A stretch of DNA of 17,388 nt. Source: Clostridia bacterium (GTDB lineage Bacteria; Bacillota_A; Clostridia; Oscillospirales; CAG-272). Below are positions 7,363 to 14,966 of this stretch, in pieces. The stretch lies in contig JAFQLG010000084.1 of assembly GCA_017414605.1 (NCBI GenBank), positions 1 to 17,388 of the forward strand, given 5' to 3'. The translations under genes were made by a program, and so were the position numbers. Numbering within the stretch: the stretch's first letter is position 1; each line of letters starts with the position of its first letter. The notes under the pieces are model-generated. The model was not told the DNA's origin. It made no database searches and saw only the letters and a program-made list of their open reading frames with translations.

Positions 7363-7704
7363 ATGTCCTGTCTGTTTTGTAAAATAATTGCGGGAGAGAT
7401 CCCCTCCGGCAAGGTCTATGAGGACGAAAACGTGTACGCTTTTCGCGATATAAACCCTCAGGCTCCCACACACGTTTTGGTCGTGCCAAAGTCACATATT
7501 GAATCCGCAGATGCGGTAAATGCCGACAACGTAAAACACATCGCCTCCGTTTTTGAGGCAATTCCCAAGGTTGCGGCAGAGTGCGGACTGACCAATGGCT
7601 ACCGAGTTATCACCAACGTAGGTGAGGACGGCTGTCAGAGCGTTAAACACGTGCATTTTCACGTTCTCGGTGGCGAAAAGCTACCCGAAAATATGGGAAA
7701 CTAA
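7363..7704 (+). CDS. HIT family (Hint-like) nucleotide-binding protein
   Basis: This 113-residue histidine-triad protein has the triad HVHFHVLGG at residues 96-104, the middle histidine being the nucleophile of Hint-type purine nucleoside phosphoramidases and related hydrolases. The N-terminal CLFCKIIAGEIPS includes a C3-x-x-C6 pair that commonly binds zinc together with histidines such as H45 and H96. Length and motifs match the bacterial Hint branch rather than GalT. The start is ATG at 7363 with AAGGAG 7 nt upstream. The nucleotidyltransferase gene follows after 43 bp on the same strand with no terminator between, so they are probably cotranscribed. Confidence 0.93.
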   Translation: MSCLFCKIIAGEIPSGKVYEDENVYAFRDINPQAPTHVLVVPKSHIESADAVNADNVKHIASVFEAIPKVAAECGLTNGYRVITNVGEDGCQSVKHVHFHVLGGEKLPENMGN

Positions 7705-7747
7705 GAGATAAAAAACATTGAGATATAGCTTTTGAAAGGAGCAAACT

Positions 7748-8671
7748 ATGGAAACAACTCTTATTATTATGGCGGCGGGCATTGGCTCGCGCTTTGGTGG
7801 CGGTATCAAGCAATTAGCACCCGTTGGGCCCTCCGGCGAGATAATTATGGACTATTCCATTCACGATGCGCTCGAGGCGGGCTTTAACAAGGTGGTATTC
7901 ATAATCCGCAAGGATCTTGAGGCGGATTTCCGCGAAATAATAGGAAACAGAATAGAAAAAATATGCCCCTGTGCCTATGCATTCCAGGAGGTTGAAAATC
8001 TCCCCGGCGGATATAAGAATCCCGAGGGTAGAACAAAGCCTTGGGGCACGGGACACGCGGTTCTTGCCTGCAAGGGAATAGTTGATACGCCCGCAATGGT
8101 AATCAATGCCGACGACTATTACGGCAAGGACGCTTACGTTAAGATGCACGACTATCTCGTGAACCATATGGACATCGAGGCAACCGAAGTTCTCGATATC
8201 GCTATGCCCGGCTTTATTCTCGGAAATACACTTTCCGACAACGGCGCGGTAACCCGCGGCGTCTGCACAACGGATGAGAACGGCATGCTTGCATCAATAG
8301 TTGAAACCTCTAATATTTACAAGGATGCAAACGGCGGAGCATACGTTGAAGAAAAGGACGGTACAAAGACGCCTATCGACCCCGAGTCACTCGTTTCTAT
8401 GAACATGTGGGCATTCACCCCCGCGTTTATAGATAGACTTGAGAGTGGATTTATCGAGTTCCTTTCCGAGCACGGAAATGAAATGAAAGCAGAGTACCTG
8501 CTCCCCACCGTTATTGGCGGTATGCTCCGTGACGGCACGGCAACGGTTAAGGTATTAAAGACCACGGACAAATGGTTTGGCGTTACCTACAAGGAGGACA
8601 AGGATTACGTTATCGAGTCCTTCAAAAAGCTCATTGCAGACGGAGTTTACGAGGCAAAGCTGTTCGGCTGA
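7748..8671 (+). CDS. Sugar-phosphate nucleotidyltransferase
   Basis: The 307-residue protein has a GT-A fold nucleotidyltransferase layout. The N-terminal signature MAAGIGSRFGGGIKQLAPVG (residues 8-27) is a variant of the GxGxR...K nucleotide-binding loop; PWGTGHAVLA is at 98-107 and the metal-binding NADDYYG at 120-126. Such enzymes join a sugar-1-phosphate to an NTP to make an activated sugar for polysaccharides; UTP:glucose-1-phosphate uridylyltransferase-like activity is a reasonable guess, but the residues do not fix sugar or base. No acyltransferase or other extra domain follows. The start is ATG at 7748 behind AAAGGAG. It is the last gene before the terminator at 8688-8718. Confidence 0.85.
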   Translation: METTLIIMAAGIGSRFGGGIKQLAPVGPSGEIIMDYSIHDALEAGFNKVVFIIRKDLEADFREIIGNRIEKICPCAYAFQEVENLPGGYKNPEGRTKPWGTGHAVLACKGIVDTPAMVINADDYYGKDAYVKMHDYLVNHMDIEATEVLDIAMPGFILGNTLSDNGAVTRGVCTTDENGMLASIVETSNIYKDANGGAYVEEKDGTKTPIDPESLVSMNMWAFTPAFIDRLESGFIEFLSEHGNEMKAEYLLPTVIGGMLRDGTATVKVLKTTDKWFGVTYKEDKDYVIESFKKLIADGVYEAKLFG

Positions 8672-8687
8672 TAATTAAACAAAATAA

Positions 8688-8718
8688 GGGCTTTCGCGAA
8701 AACGAAAGCCCAATTTTT
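8688..8718. terminator. Terminator between the nucleotidyltransferase and DUF11 genes
   Basis: GGGCTTTCG (8688-8696), loop CGAAAA, and CGAAAGCCC (8703-8711) form a 9-bp perfect stem followed by AATTTTT. On the minus strand the stem is followed by TTATTTT. It lies between convergent genes and can serve both. Confidence 0.88.
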
Positions 8719-8733
8719 ATTGCTAAGCAAAAC

Positions 8734-9585
8734 TTAAACCGTTCCCGTAACCGTAACGATAGCCTCTCCGGGAGTAACCGCAAATGCGCCCGTTACCGCG
8801 TCCTGCGTATAAGTTGCCGCAGGTACGGTTATCTGTCCTGCAACGGTTGCAAATGCACCCGTTGCCTCGTCGTAGGTGTACTGAACGCCCTCGGTCCAAG
8901 CTGTGCCGTTATAGGTCACCGCAGAGATATTGAGAATAGGCTCAAAATTATCCGCGATAACGACGTTATCAGTTGCCACAGCCGCGGTGTTGCCGTAGTT
9001 AAGCACGGTGAAGGTATAGGTCAGCTGACCGTTTTCGCTTATGACTGCAGGGTTCAAGCCCTTGGTGATAGCGAGGTCGGGATCCTGTGTTACCTCAACG
9101 GTTGCAGAGTCGGAAGCTGACTGCGAGCCCATTCCCGCAACGGTTGCGGTATTTACTATAGTGCCGCCTGCCGCCAGCGGAGCAAACTCGTTTGCGGTTG
9201 CCTGATATATTATCAGTGCGTTGCCCGCCGCGGGAACCGAAACGTCTGATATCACAAGCGAGCTGCCTATCGCAACAGCGGGCGCGGGCTGAAGGGTGCC
9301 GTTAACGTAATAGTTGACCGAGCCCTCAACGTAAGTCAAGGGGGTCAGCGTGCCTGCCCCAAAGGCATAGGTGCCCAGGTCATCGGTAACCGTGAGCCCC
9401 GCCACCTCCGCGGTTCCCGAGTTGGTTATGCTTACCACGTACGTTACGGTGTCGTTATACCCGTACGTAGGCAATATCGAATTTTTAGTGACTGCAATAG
9501 ATCCGAGGATCTCGCCCGTCACCACGTTTGAATTGACAACGGTGTTTCTATAAGTCAGCGTTGCCTGATTAGTAAAGGTTGCCAT
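8734..9585 (-). CDS. DUF11-repeat protein without signal peptide
   Basis: The 283-residue protein begins MATFTNQATLTYRNTVVNSN and has two DUF11-type beta-sandwich repeats. Each has the pattern K-x(n)-Y-x(6)-Y-x(4)-N-x-G-x(9)-V-x-D: KNSILPTYGYNDTVTYVVSITNSG (about residues 34-57, given here as family pattern only) and a second copy at about 174-205 ending in VLNYGNT and VVIADNF. It is rich in T, V, A and G and has no cysteine. DUF11 modules usually sit in exported, often cell-wall-attached proteins, but no signal peptide, membrane segment or LPXTG motif is present. The start is ATG at 9585 with AGGAG 6 nt upstream. It stands alone between terminators. A sigma-K-like promoter suggests a spore-surface role, which is inference only. 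Confidence 0.78.
   Translation of the reverse strand: MATFTNQATLTYRNTVVNSNVVTGEILGSIAVTKNSILPTYGYNDTVTYVVSITNSGTAEVAGLTVTDDLGTYAFGAGTLTPLTYVEGSVNYYVNGTLQPAPAVAIGSSLVISDVSVPAAGNALIIYQATANEFAPLAAGGTIVNTATVAGMGSQSASDSATVEVTQDPDLAITKGLNPAVISENGQLTYTFTVLNYGNTAAVATDNVVIADNFEPILNISAVTYNGTAWTEGVQYTYDEATGAFATVAGQITVPAATYTQDAVTGAFAVTPGEAIVTVTGTV
8743..8880 (-). repeat. Tandem 23-residue repeat at the C-terminus of the DUF11 protein
   Basis: Residues 236-258 and 259-281 are two copies of a 23-residue unit of the form YT-x-D-x-A/V-TGAFA-x(4)-G. The DNA copies are offset by exactly 69 nt, with CAAATGC-CCCGTT shared in each on the plus strand. The second copy has diverged after the TGAFA core and forms the very end of the protein. 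Confidence 0.7.
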
Positions 9586-9637
9586 TGTATTCTCCTATTT
9601 GTAATAAGGCTTGCCCAAATTTGAGCTGCCTCAATAC

Positions 9638-9665
9638 CATAATATGTCAAATAAGACAAAAACGT
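9638..9665 (-). promoter_or_regulatory. Possible sigma-K-type promoter of the DUF11 gene
   Basis: On the minus strand AC (9665-9664), a 17-bp spacer and CATATTATG (9646-9638) resemble the mother-cell sigma-K pattern AC-N16/17-CATAnnnTA, with one mismatch at the last base. A TTGACA also occurs here but has no fitting sigma-A -10 at 16-18 bp. The match is short and could be chance. Confidence 0.3.
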
Positions 9666-9677
9666 GTCGCAAAACAA

Positions 9678-9709
9678 AGATCTCCGCTGTTTTTATACAG
9701 CGGAGATCT
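9678..9709 (-). terminator. Terminator of the Mini-III/cyclophilin/membrane-protein operon
   Basis: AGATCTCCGCTGT (9678-9690), a 6-nt loop and ACAGCGGAGATCT (9697-9709) form a 13-bp perfect stem. On the minus strand it is followed by TTGTTTTG. It lies 25 bp after the end of the small membrane-protein gene and just upstream of the DUF11 promoter region. Confidence 0.85.
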
Positions 9710-9733
9710 GCTTTTATGTAGTTGTTTTGATTT

Positions 9734-10087
9734 CTACCAGGTGTATATCCTGACTATCGGCGCAACTATCAAAAACACGTTTGCCACGTCAAGCACCAAA
9801 TTTATGATGCGCACGGCTTTAAGCGACGAGCGCCTGTTCTTTATCGTGAAGATAAGACATATCGCATATGTCAGCGCGATAGCTGCCGCCCAGCCGATAA
9901 AAGTCAGCATGGCAACGCCTGCAGCAAGTCCCGTCCAGAGCAGAGTTATGCCGTCGGGATCCTCGGGCAGAGGGCTGCCTATAAAGGCTTGAAGATCAAG
10001 CGGCATAAGTCTTGTGGTAAAAATAAACAGGTTTATCAGCACCAATATTGAAATAATTACCGTTGATACGATTCTGGGTCGTTTCAT
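9734..10087 (-). CDS. Small membrane protein with three predicted transmembrane segments
   Basis: I do not recognise this 117-residue protein. Hydrophobic segments lie at about residues 7-25 (VSTVIISILVLINLFIF), 48-83 (a long stretch that could be one or two passes, TGLAAGVAMLTFIGWAAAIALTYAICLIF) and 95-113 (INLVLDVANVFLIVAPIV). Basic residues K2, R3, R5 and the KNRRSSLK loop at 83-90 suggest that loop and the N-terminus face the cytoplasm. Its ATG overlaps the cyclophilin stop codon (ATGA, 4-bp overlap), so translation is probably coupled and it belongs to the same operon. No catalytic motif is visible. Confidence 0.75.
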   Translation of the reverse strand: MKRPRIVSTVIISILVLINLFIFTTRLMPLDLQAFIGSPLPEDPDGITLLWTGLAAGVAMLTFIGWAAAIALTYAICLIFTIKNRRSSLKAVRIINLVLDVANVFLIVAPIVRIYTW

Positions 10088-10584
10088 TCCACAACCACCA
10101 CCGATTCAATAACAACGGGAACGCGAGGCACATCGTCGTACCAGCCGTGGCTGCCCGTTTTAACGTTGGCGATCTTATCCACGACCTCGATTCCCTCAAT
10201 TACCTTGCCAAATCCCGCATACTGCGCGTCCAGATGAGGCGCGTCGCGATGCATAATGAAGAACTGCGAGGATGCGGAGTTTGGATCCATTGTACGAGCC
10301 ATGGAAAGCACGCCGCGCGTGTGGCGAAGGTCATTTGACATAAAGCCGTTTGCGATAAACTCGCCCTTTATGGCCGTTGCTCTCTGCTGCTCAAAGCTCT
10401 CGTTAAAGCCGCCGCCCTGGATCATGAAGCCTGCGATAACGCGATGAAATATAAGTCCCTCAAAAAATCCGCGCTCTACGAGCGACAAAAAGTTTTTAAC
10501 TGTTTCGGGTGCCTTTTCGGGATAAAGCTCGGCGATGATCTCACCAAAGCCGCGAATAGTAAATTTGATCTTAGGATTGCTCAT
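10084..10584 (-). CDS. Cyclophilin-type peptidyl-prolyl cis-trans isomerase
   Basis: The 166-residue protein is a single cyclophilin domain that speeds cis-trans isomerisation of X-Pro bonds. The active-site residues are in place: R48 in FHRVI, F53 and Q56 in GFMIQGG, and SSQFFI at 105-110. HLDAQYAGFGKV at 117-128 is the usual closing block, with a histidine where human cyclophilin A has the drug-binding tryptophan W121, as in many bacterial members. It has no signal peptide and should be cytoplasmic. The start is ATG at 10584 with GGAG 8 nt upstream. It follows the Mini-III gene after 31 bp and overlaps the membrane-protein gene by 4 bp. Confidence 0.93.
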   Translation of the reverse strand: MSNPKIKFTIRGFGEIIAELYPEKAPETVKNFLSLVERGFFEGLIFHRVIAGFMIQGGGFNESFEQQRATAIKGEFIANGFMSNDLRHTRGVLSMARTMDPNSASSQFFIMHRDAPHLDAQYAGFGKVIEGIEVVDKIANVKTGSHGWYDDVPRVPVVIESVVVVE

Positions 10585-10615
10585 TTTTCATTCTCCGTAT
10601 TTTGAATTTTTATTT

Positions 10616-10984
10616 TTACAGCTCAAATGCAAGGCGGAAAAGCTCATCAGCGCGCGATATCTGCCCCGTTATGTGAAGATATCCGAAAAGCGTTTCCATT
10701 CCCGTTGCGGTGCGATATTCCGACATGGTTGCGCTTTTGGGAACGTTGCCGCCCGACATATTTCTGCCGCGCTTGTATATTGCCGTCTCCTCATCAGTCA
10801 GAATGCAGACGATTTTCATCATTGCCGCCGCCTGACGGGGCGCGGTTACAAACTCAAGCGATGCGCGATTAAGTTCTCCGGAGCCCGATATTCCGCGGCC
10901 GACAAGAAGCTGACGCACGCGCAACTCTATTACCGAGTCGCCAAGATAAGCCAGCGCTCCCGTTGACATTTCCTTTACGTTCAA
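10616..10984 (-). CDS. mrnC: Mini-ribonuclease III
   Basis: Mini-III is a stand-alone RNase III catalytic domain with no double-stranded-RNA-binding domain; in Firmicutes it finishes the maturation of 23S rRNA. The 122-residue protein has the signature [15 protein letters not shown] at residues 10-24 (catalytic D16, with E20 nearby) and [15 protein letters not shown] at 89-103 (catalytic E97). The start is TTG at 10984, placed 6-8 nt after a GGGGGG Shine-Dalgarno. The first ATG, five codons later, has AAGGA immediately before it, too close for use, and would trim the conserved N-terminus. It is the first gene of the operon read from the promoter at 11025-11052. Confidence 0.92.
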   Translation of the reverse strand: MNVKEMSTGALAYLGDSVIELRVRQLLVGRGISGSGELNRASLEFVTAPRQAAAMMKIVCILTDEETAIYKRGRNMSGGNVPKSATMSEYRTATGMETLFGYLHITGQISRADELFRLAFEL

Positions 10985-11024
10985 GTCAAGCCCCCCTTTG
11001 AAAAATCGGATATATCTTTATTCC

Positions 11025-11052
11025 ATTATACCACATTTGAAATTTTTATCAA
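11025..11052 (-). promoter_or_regulatory. Promoter of the Mini-III operon
   Basis: On the minus strand TTGATA (11052-11047), a 16-bp spacer and TATAAT (11030-11025) form a good sigma-A promoter, with TGG before the -10 giving an extended -10 element. Start near 11018 leaves a leader of about 34 nt. Confidence 0.78.
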
Positions 11053-11112
11053 GAATTTCGGACACATTTTTCAATAATTATTCCAAAATAAAGCAAAAGT
11101 TGAAAATTGCTA

Positions 11113-11141
11113 TTGATTTTTGGCAAAAAAGGATATATAAT
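11113..11141 (+). promoter_or_regulatory. Promoter of asnS
   Basis: TTGATT (11113-11118), a 17-bp spacer and TATAAT (11136-11141) form a sigma-A promoter. Start near 11148 leaves a leader of only about 27 nt, too short for a T-box, so asnS here is not controlled by a tRNA-sensing leader. Confidence 0.75.
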
Positions 11142-11174
11142 AATGTTTATATGAAACAAGACGAGGAATTAAAG

Positions 11175-12569
11175 ATGAAAAGAACACTTATTAAAGATAT
11201 TTATGCGGATTCCGCGACGTTTGGCGGGCGCGAGATAACGGTTGGCGGTTGGGTCAGAAACCTGCGCGATAGCAAGGCTTTCGGCTTTATTGACCTTAAC
11301 GACGGCTCTTATTTCAAGAGCGTTCAGGTGGTTTTTGAGAGAGATAAGATCGACAACTATGACACGATCGCTTCCCAGAACGTTGGCGCGGCCCTTATAG
11401 TTACGGGTATCCTTACCCTCACGCCTGAGGCAAAGCAGCCCTTTGAGCTCAAGGCAACAAAGGTTGAGATAGAAGGCACGAGCACGCCCGACTATCCCCT
11501 CCAGCCCAAGCGCCACTCGGTTGAATTCTTGCGCGAGCAGGCATATCTCCGCCCCCGCACGAACCTCTTCTCTGCCGTTTTCAGAGTGAGAAGCGAGGTG
11601 GCTTTTGCCATTCACTCCTTCTTCAACCAGAGAGGCTTTGTTTACGTTCACACGCCCATTATCACGGGTTCGGATGCTGAAGGCGCAGGAGAGATGTTCC
11701 GCGTTACAACGCTTGATATGGACAACCCTCCCAAGACCGAGAACGGCCAGATAGACTGGTCACAGGACTTCTTTGGCAAGAGCGCAAACCTCACCGTTTC
11801 GGGTCAGCTTGAGGGCGAAACTTATGCTATGGCATTTGGTAACATCTATACCTTTGGTCCTACCTTCCGCGCAGAGAATTCCAACACCGCGCGCCACGCG
11901 GCAGAATTCTGGATGATAGAGCCCGAGATAGCTTTTGCAGACCTCAACGACGACATGGAGCTGGCGTGGGATATGATCAAATACATCATCAACCACGTTA
12001 TGACAAACTGCCAGGCAGAGCTTCAGTTCTTCAACAGCTTTGTTGACAAAGGCTTGCTTGCGCGTCTTACCGCGCTTCGTGACTCCGATTATGCAAAGGT
12101 AACCTATACCGAGGCTATTGAGATACTCGAAAAGTCGGGCGCTGACTTCAAATTCCCCGTTTACTGGGGTGTTGACCTCCAGACCGAGCACGAGCGCTAC
12201 CTCACCGAGCAGGTATATAAAAAGCCCATATTCCTTATCGACTATCCCAAGGAGATAAAGGCATTCTATATGCGACAGAATGACGACGGCAAAACCGTTG
12301 CCGCAATGGACCTTCTCGTTCCCGGTGTCGGTGAGATAATTGGCGGCTCGCAGAGAGAGGAAAGACTTGATCTTCTCCTTAAGAGAATGGAAGAATGCGG
12401 ACTTCGCGAAGAGGACTATTGGTGGTACGTAAATCTGCGCAAGTACGGCGGCACAAAGCATGCGGGCTTTGGCCTTGGATTTGAGAGAATTATTATGTAT
12501 CTCACGGGTGTTTCCAACATTCGTGACGTCCTGCCCTATCCCAGAACGGTTGGCAACGCAGAATATTAA
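11175..12569 (+). CDS. asnS: Asparaginyl-tRNA synthetase AsnRS
   Basis: AsnRS charges tRNA-Asn with asparagine. The protein is 464 residues from ATG 11175, the usual size. The N-terminal OB-fold anticodon-binding domain is [24 protein letters not shown] (about residues 21-44, shown in part by GGWVRN and FIDLNDG). The class II core has motif 2 [20 protein letters not shown] at 231-250 and motif 3 [12 protein letters not shown] near 431-442, followed by [10 protein letters not shown]. The ENSNT and EFW wording marks AsnRS rather than AspRS. The start is chosen because GAGGA lies 7 nt upstream; the open frame reaches back to 10998 but those codons cross the promoter. Having AsnRS implies direct charging of tRNA-Asn rather than only the amidation route. 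Confidence 0.96.
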   Translation: MKRTLIKDIYADSATFGGREITVGGWVRNLRDSKAFGFIDLNDGSYFKSVQVVFERDKIDNYDTIASQNVGAALIVTGILTLTPEAKQPFELKATKVEIEGTSTPDYPLQPKRHSVEFLREQAYLRPRTNLFSAVFRVRSEVAFAIHSFFNQRGFVYVHTPIITGSDAEGAGEMFRVTTLDMDNPPKTENGQIDWSQDFFGKSANLTVSGQLEGETYAMAFGNIYTFGPTFRAENSNTARHAAEFWMIEPEIAFADLNDDMELAWDMIKYIINHVMTNCQAELQFFNSFVDKGLLARLTALRDSDYAKVTYTEAIEILEKSGADFKFPVYWGVDLQTEHERYLTEQVYKKPIFLIDYPKEIKAFYMRQNDDGKTVAAMDLLVPGVGEIIGGSQREERLDLLLKRMEECGLREEDYWWYVNLRKYGGTKHAGFGLGFERIIMYLTGVSNIRDVLPYPRTVGNAEY

Positions 12570-12578
12570 GATCAGTTT

Positions 12579-12610
12579 GGTGGAGGAGTCTTGTTTGAGG
12601 CTTCTCCACC
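12579..12610 (+). other. Hairpin between asnS and the DUF1934 gene
   Basis: GGTGGAGGAGTC (12579-12590), loop TTGTTTGA and GGCTTCTCCACC (12599-12610) can form a 12-bp stem with two G-U-type wobbles. It is not followed by a T-run, so it is a poor terminator and more likely an RNA-stability or attenuation element between two co-directional genes. It ends about 14 nt before the next Shine-Dalgarno. Confidence 0.5.
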
Positions 12611-12633
12611 TGCTTGACAAGAAAGGACCACAT

Positions 12634-13182
12634 ATGATGATCATAAACAAGGGAGAGAAAAAGGCGGTATCGCTAACGGTTAAAACCTTTATCATCGATC
12701 CCGAGGAGATGAAAGCTCCACCTGCCGAGATAGCCTGTCTTATTCAAAAAATAATTGAAAGTGATGCTCCCACTGCCGACCTTGAAGAACTTATCGGCGA
12801 CGAAGGTGTAAGCGAAATGGAGCTTTGCACCGAGGCAACCCTTACGGTTAACGATCGGGGCCTGGTAGTAATAGAATATCCCGAAAATGAGGACGATGAG
12901 CAGCTCCGCGCGACTTGTAAAATAATCTTCCACCCGGATCACGGGGGACTTGTTTCTATGATAAAAGAGGGCGCGGTTCGCACCTATCTCTCCTTTGAGG
13001 CGGGCAAGATGCACGTTTGCACCTATAATACTCCCTTTATCCCCTTAAAGATATACGTTGAAACTCGCGCCGTTGACAACCGGCTTTTGTCGGAAGGGGC
13101 GATGCGCTTGAATTACGTATTGAACTTTGAGGATAATCCCCCACAGCATTTTTTACTCGACTTTTGCATGAAAGAGGTCTGA
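12634..13182 (+). CDS. DUF1934 domain protein (YwiB-like)
   Basis: The 182-residue protein ends in a DUF1934-type beta barrel: GAVRTYLSFEAGKMHVCTYN, then TPFIPLKIYVETRAVDN, then GAMRLNYVLNFEDN (residues about 112-172). This matches the lipocalin-like DUF1934 family of Firmicutes, whose function is not known. The N-terminal half, with an acidic insertion (about residues 45-90), is longer than in B. subtilis YwiB (about 140 residues). The start is ATG at 12634 with AAAGGA 6 nt upstream; a second ATG directly follows. An in-frame extension back to 12460 overlaps asnS and is rejected. It lies 64 bp after asnS and is probably cotranscribed. Confidence 0.75.
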   Translation: MMIINKGEKKAVSLTVKTFIIDPEEMKAPPAEIACLIQKIIESDAPTADLEELIGDEGVSEMELCTEATLTVNDRGLVVIEYPENEDDEQLRATCKIIFHPDHGGLVSMIKEGAVRTYLSFEAGKMHVCTYNTPFIPLKIYVETRAVDNRLLSEGAMRLNYVLNFEDNPPQHFLLDFCMKEV

Positions 13183-13228
13183 CCTGAAGAATCGGCTTTT
13201 TGCCGCTTTGACGAATATTTTATTTTGA

Positions 13229-13263
13229 CGCGGCATACAACTGTTATGCCGCGCATGTTTTTT
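13229..13263 (+). terminator. Terminator of the asnS-DUF1934 operon
   Basis: CGCGGCATA (13229-13237), loop CAACTGT and TATGCCGCG (13245-13253) form a 9-bp perfect stem, followed by CATG and six T residues. It lies 46 bp after the DUF1934 stop. Confidence 0.88.
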
Positions 13264-13294
13264 GCAAAAAATATGCAATTTTTCATTAAATCTC

Positions 13295-13323
13295 TTGCAC
13301 ATCGCAAACAAGTGTGGTATAAT
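13295..13323 (+). promoter_or_regulatory. Promoter of gdhA
   Basis: TTGCAC (13295-13300), a 17-bp spacer and TATAAT (13318-13323) form a sigma-A promoter with TGG before the -10. Start near 13330 leaves a leader of about 85 nt with no recognised riboswitch. Confidence 0.8.
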
Positions 13324-13414
13324 TGTCAACATAAAGCGAATTTTGTTGAAAGATTATCTTTTTCGTGTTGCAAGATTTGCTCAATCTCCTGTTTTTGAAA
13401 GGAAACTAAAAATC

Positions 13415-14761
13415 ATGTCACAGTATGTACAAAACGTTCTTGCCGACCTTATTAAGAGAAACCCGGGCGAGCCCGAATTTCATCAGGCGGCAACCGAGAT
13501 CCTTGAGTCTTTGGCTCCTATTTTTGACAAGCATCCCGAGTACGAGGCGGCAGGTCTTCTCGAGCGATTCGTTGAGCCCGAGAGAACTATCAGTTTCCGC
13601 GTTCCGTGGGTTGACGATAACGGAAAGGTACACGTTAATAAGGGTTATCGCGTACAGTTCAACAGCGCAATAGGCCCCTACAAGGGCGGCTTCCGCTTCC
13701 ACCCCACAGTTAACCTTTCGGTTATGAAGTTCCTGGGTCTTGAGCAGATACTCAAGAACAGCCTTACTTCCCTGCCTATCGGAGGAGGAAAGGGAGGCGC
13801 GGACTTTGACCCCTCGGGCAAGAGCGACGGAGAGATAATGCGCTTCTGCCAGAGCTTTATGAGCGAGCTTTATCGCCATATCGGTCCTAACGTGGACGTT
13901 CCCGCAGGCGATATTGGTGTTGGAGCGCGCGAGATAGGATATCTTTTCGGTCAGTATAAAAAGTTGCGCGGTGCGTTTGAAAACGGCGTGTTGACGGGTA
14001 AAGGCCTGTCTTACGGCGGCTCGCTTATTCGTCCCGAGGCAACAGGCTTTGGTGCGGTATATTTTGCTAAAAAGGTGCTTGAGCACGAGGGCGACACTCT
14101 TGAGGGCAAGACTGTAGTTGTTTCGGGCTTCGGTAACGTTGCCTGGGGAGCTGTAAAGAAAGCAACCGAGCTCGGCGCAAAGGTAATAGCAATTTCAGGT
14201 CCTGACGGCTACGTTTTCGATGAGAATGGCGTTTGCACCGAAGAAAAGATCAACTATATGCTTGCGATGCGCGCATCAGGCAGAAACAAGGTGCAGGATT
14301 ATGCCGATAAATTTGGCGTTCCCTTCTTCAAGGGTGAAAAGCCTTGGGGTCTTAAGGCGGATATTATGATGCCCTGCGCTACTCAGAACGAGGTCGGTAT
14401 GGCTGAGGCTGAAAGAATAGTTGCAAACGGAGTTAAGTATTACATAGAGGTTTCCAATATGCCTACCTCCAACGAGGCGCTTAAGTACATTCAGGATAAC
14501 GGACTCGTAGTTGCTCCCTCAAAGGCAGTTAACGCAGGCGGCGTTGCCGTTTCTGCGCTTGAAATGAGCCAGAACAGCATGAGGCTTTCTTGGTCCGCCG
14601 AGGAGGTTGACGAAAAGCTTAAGACGATTATGTCCAATATTCACGATAACGCAGCAGCAGCTGCCGCTGAGTACGGCTACGGCTACGATCTCTGCAAGGG
14701 CGCAAACCTTGCAGGCTTTAAGAAGGTCGCCGAGGCTATGATGGCTCAGGGTATAGTATGA
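13415..14761 (+). CDS. gdhA: NADP-type glutamate dehydrogenase GdhA
   Basis: This enzyme makes glutamate from 2-oxoglutarate and ammonia, or the reverse. At 448 residues it has the size of the hexameric class I enzyme. Key blocks are GPYKGGFRFHP at 88-98 (K90 binds substrate), LPIGGGKGGADFDP at 120-133 (catalytic K126), PAGDIGVGAREIG at 163-175 (D166), and the Rossmann turn SGFGNVAWG at 237-245. The KSDGEIMRFCQ wording and full length are typical of the NADP-preferring biosynthetic form, although coenzyme choice is inferred. The start is ATG at 13415 with AAAGGAAA about 9 nt upstream; the open frame to 13262 crosses the promoter. It is transcribed alone. Confidence 0.95.
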   Translation: MSQYVQNVLADLIKRNPGEPEFHQAATEILESLAPIFDKHPEYEAAGLLERFVEPERTISFRVPWVDDNGKVHVNKGYRVQFNSAIGPYKGGFRFHPTVNLSVMKFLGLEQILKNSLTSLPIGGGKGGADFDPSGKSDGEIMRFCQSFMSELYRHIGPNVDVPAGDIGVGAREIGYLFGQYKKLRGAFENGVLTGKGLSYGGSLIRPEATGFGAVYFAKKVLEHEGDTLEGKTVVVSGFGNVAWGAVKKATELGAKVIAISGPDGYVFDENGVCTEEKINYMLAMRASGRNKVQDYADKFGVPFFKGEKPWGLKADIMMPCATQNEVGMAEAERIVANGVKYYIEVSNMPTSNEALKYIQDNGLVVAPSKAVNAGGVAVSALEMSQNSMRLSWSAEEVDEKLKTIMSNIHDNAAAAAAEYGYGYDLCKGANLAGFKKVAEAMMAQGIV

Positions 14762-14774
14762 TGGTGTGAGAATT

Positions 14775-14827
14775 GCAGGAGGGGAAAAGGAAACTTTTGG
14801 GGAAAAGGTTTCCTTTCCCCCTCCTGC
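14775..14827. repeat. Very long hairpin after gdhA, possible dispersed element
   Basis: The left arm GCAGGAGGGGAAAAGGAAAC (14775-14794) pairs with GTTTCC-TTTCCCC-CTCCTGC (about 14808-14827) with a single shift. The loop continues as TTTT-GGGG-AAAA, so pairing reaches about 24 bp closed by GGGG. A C-rich stretch follows, with CCCCAA (near 14832) able to pair with TTGGGG (near 14863). No T-run follows directly, so it is not a standard terminator, and gdhA transcripts could continue to the terminator at 14941. Its purine/pyrimidine-biased arms look like a mobile or dispersed hairpin. Confidence 0.65.
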
Positions 14828-14940
14828 ACCTCCCCCAATCCTTCAAAACCTTTCAATGTTTGGGGATAAGGAGAGATAGAGGGTTTGGCCCGATTTTTAA
14901 CTCTTTGAAAAATAACGTTTAGTCAATATGTAAAAAACAA

Positions 14941-14960
14941 GGGAGAGCGCAAGCTCTCCC
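14941..14960. terminator. Bidirectional terminator between gdhA and the SpoIIQ-like gene
   Basis: GGGAGAGC (14941-14948), tetraloop GCAA and GCTCTCCC (14953-14960) form an 8-bp perfect stem. The plus side is followed by ATATTTTTATTTAT; the minus side by TTGTTTTTTAC. It starts 6 nt after the minus-strand stop codon. Confidence 0.88.
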
Positions 14961-14966
14961 ATATTT

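Noticed and set aside
10985..11174. T-box leader before asnS
   Set aside because: The predicted leader is only about 27 nt and the intergenic region lacks the T-box sequence and specifier stem; the open frame extension from 10998 is also non-coding.
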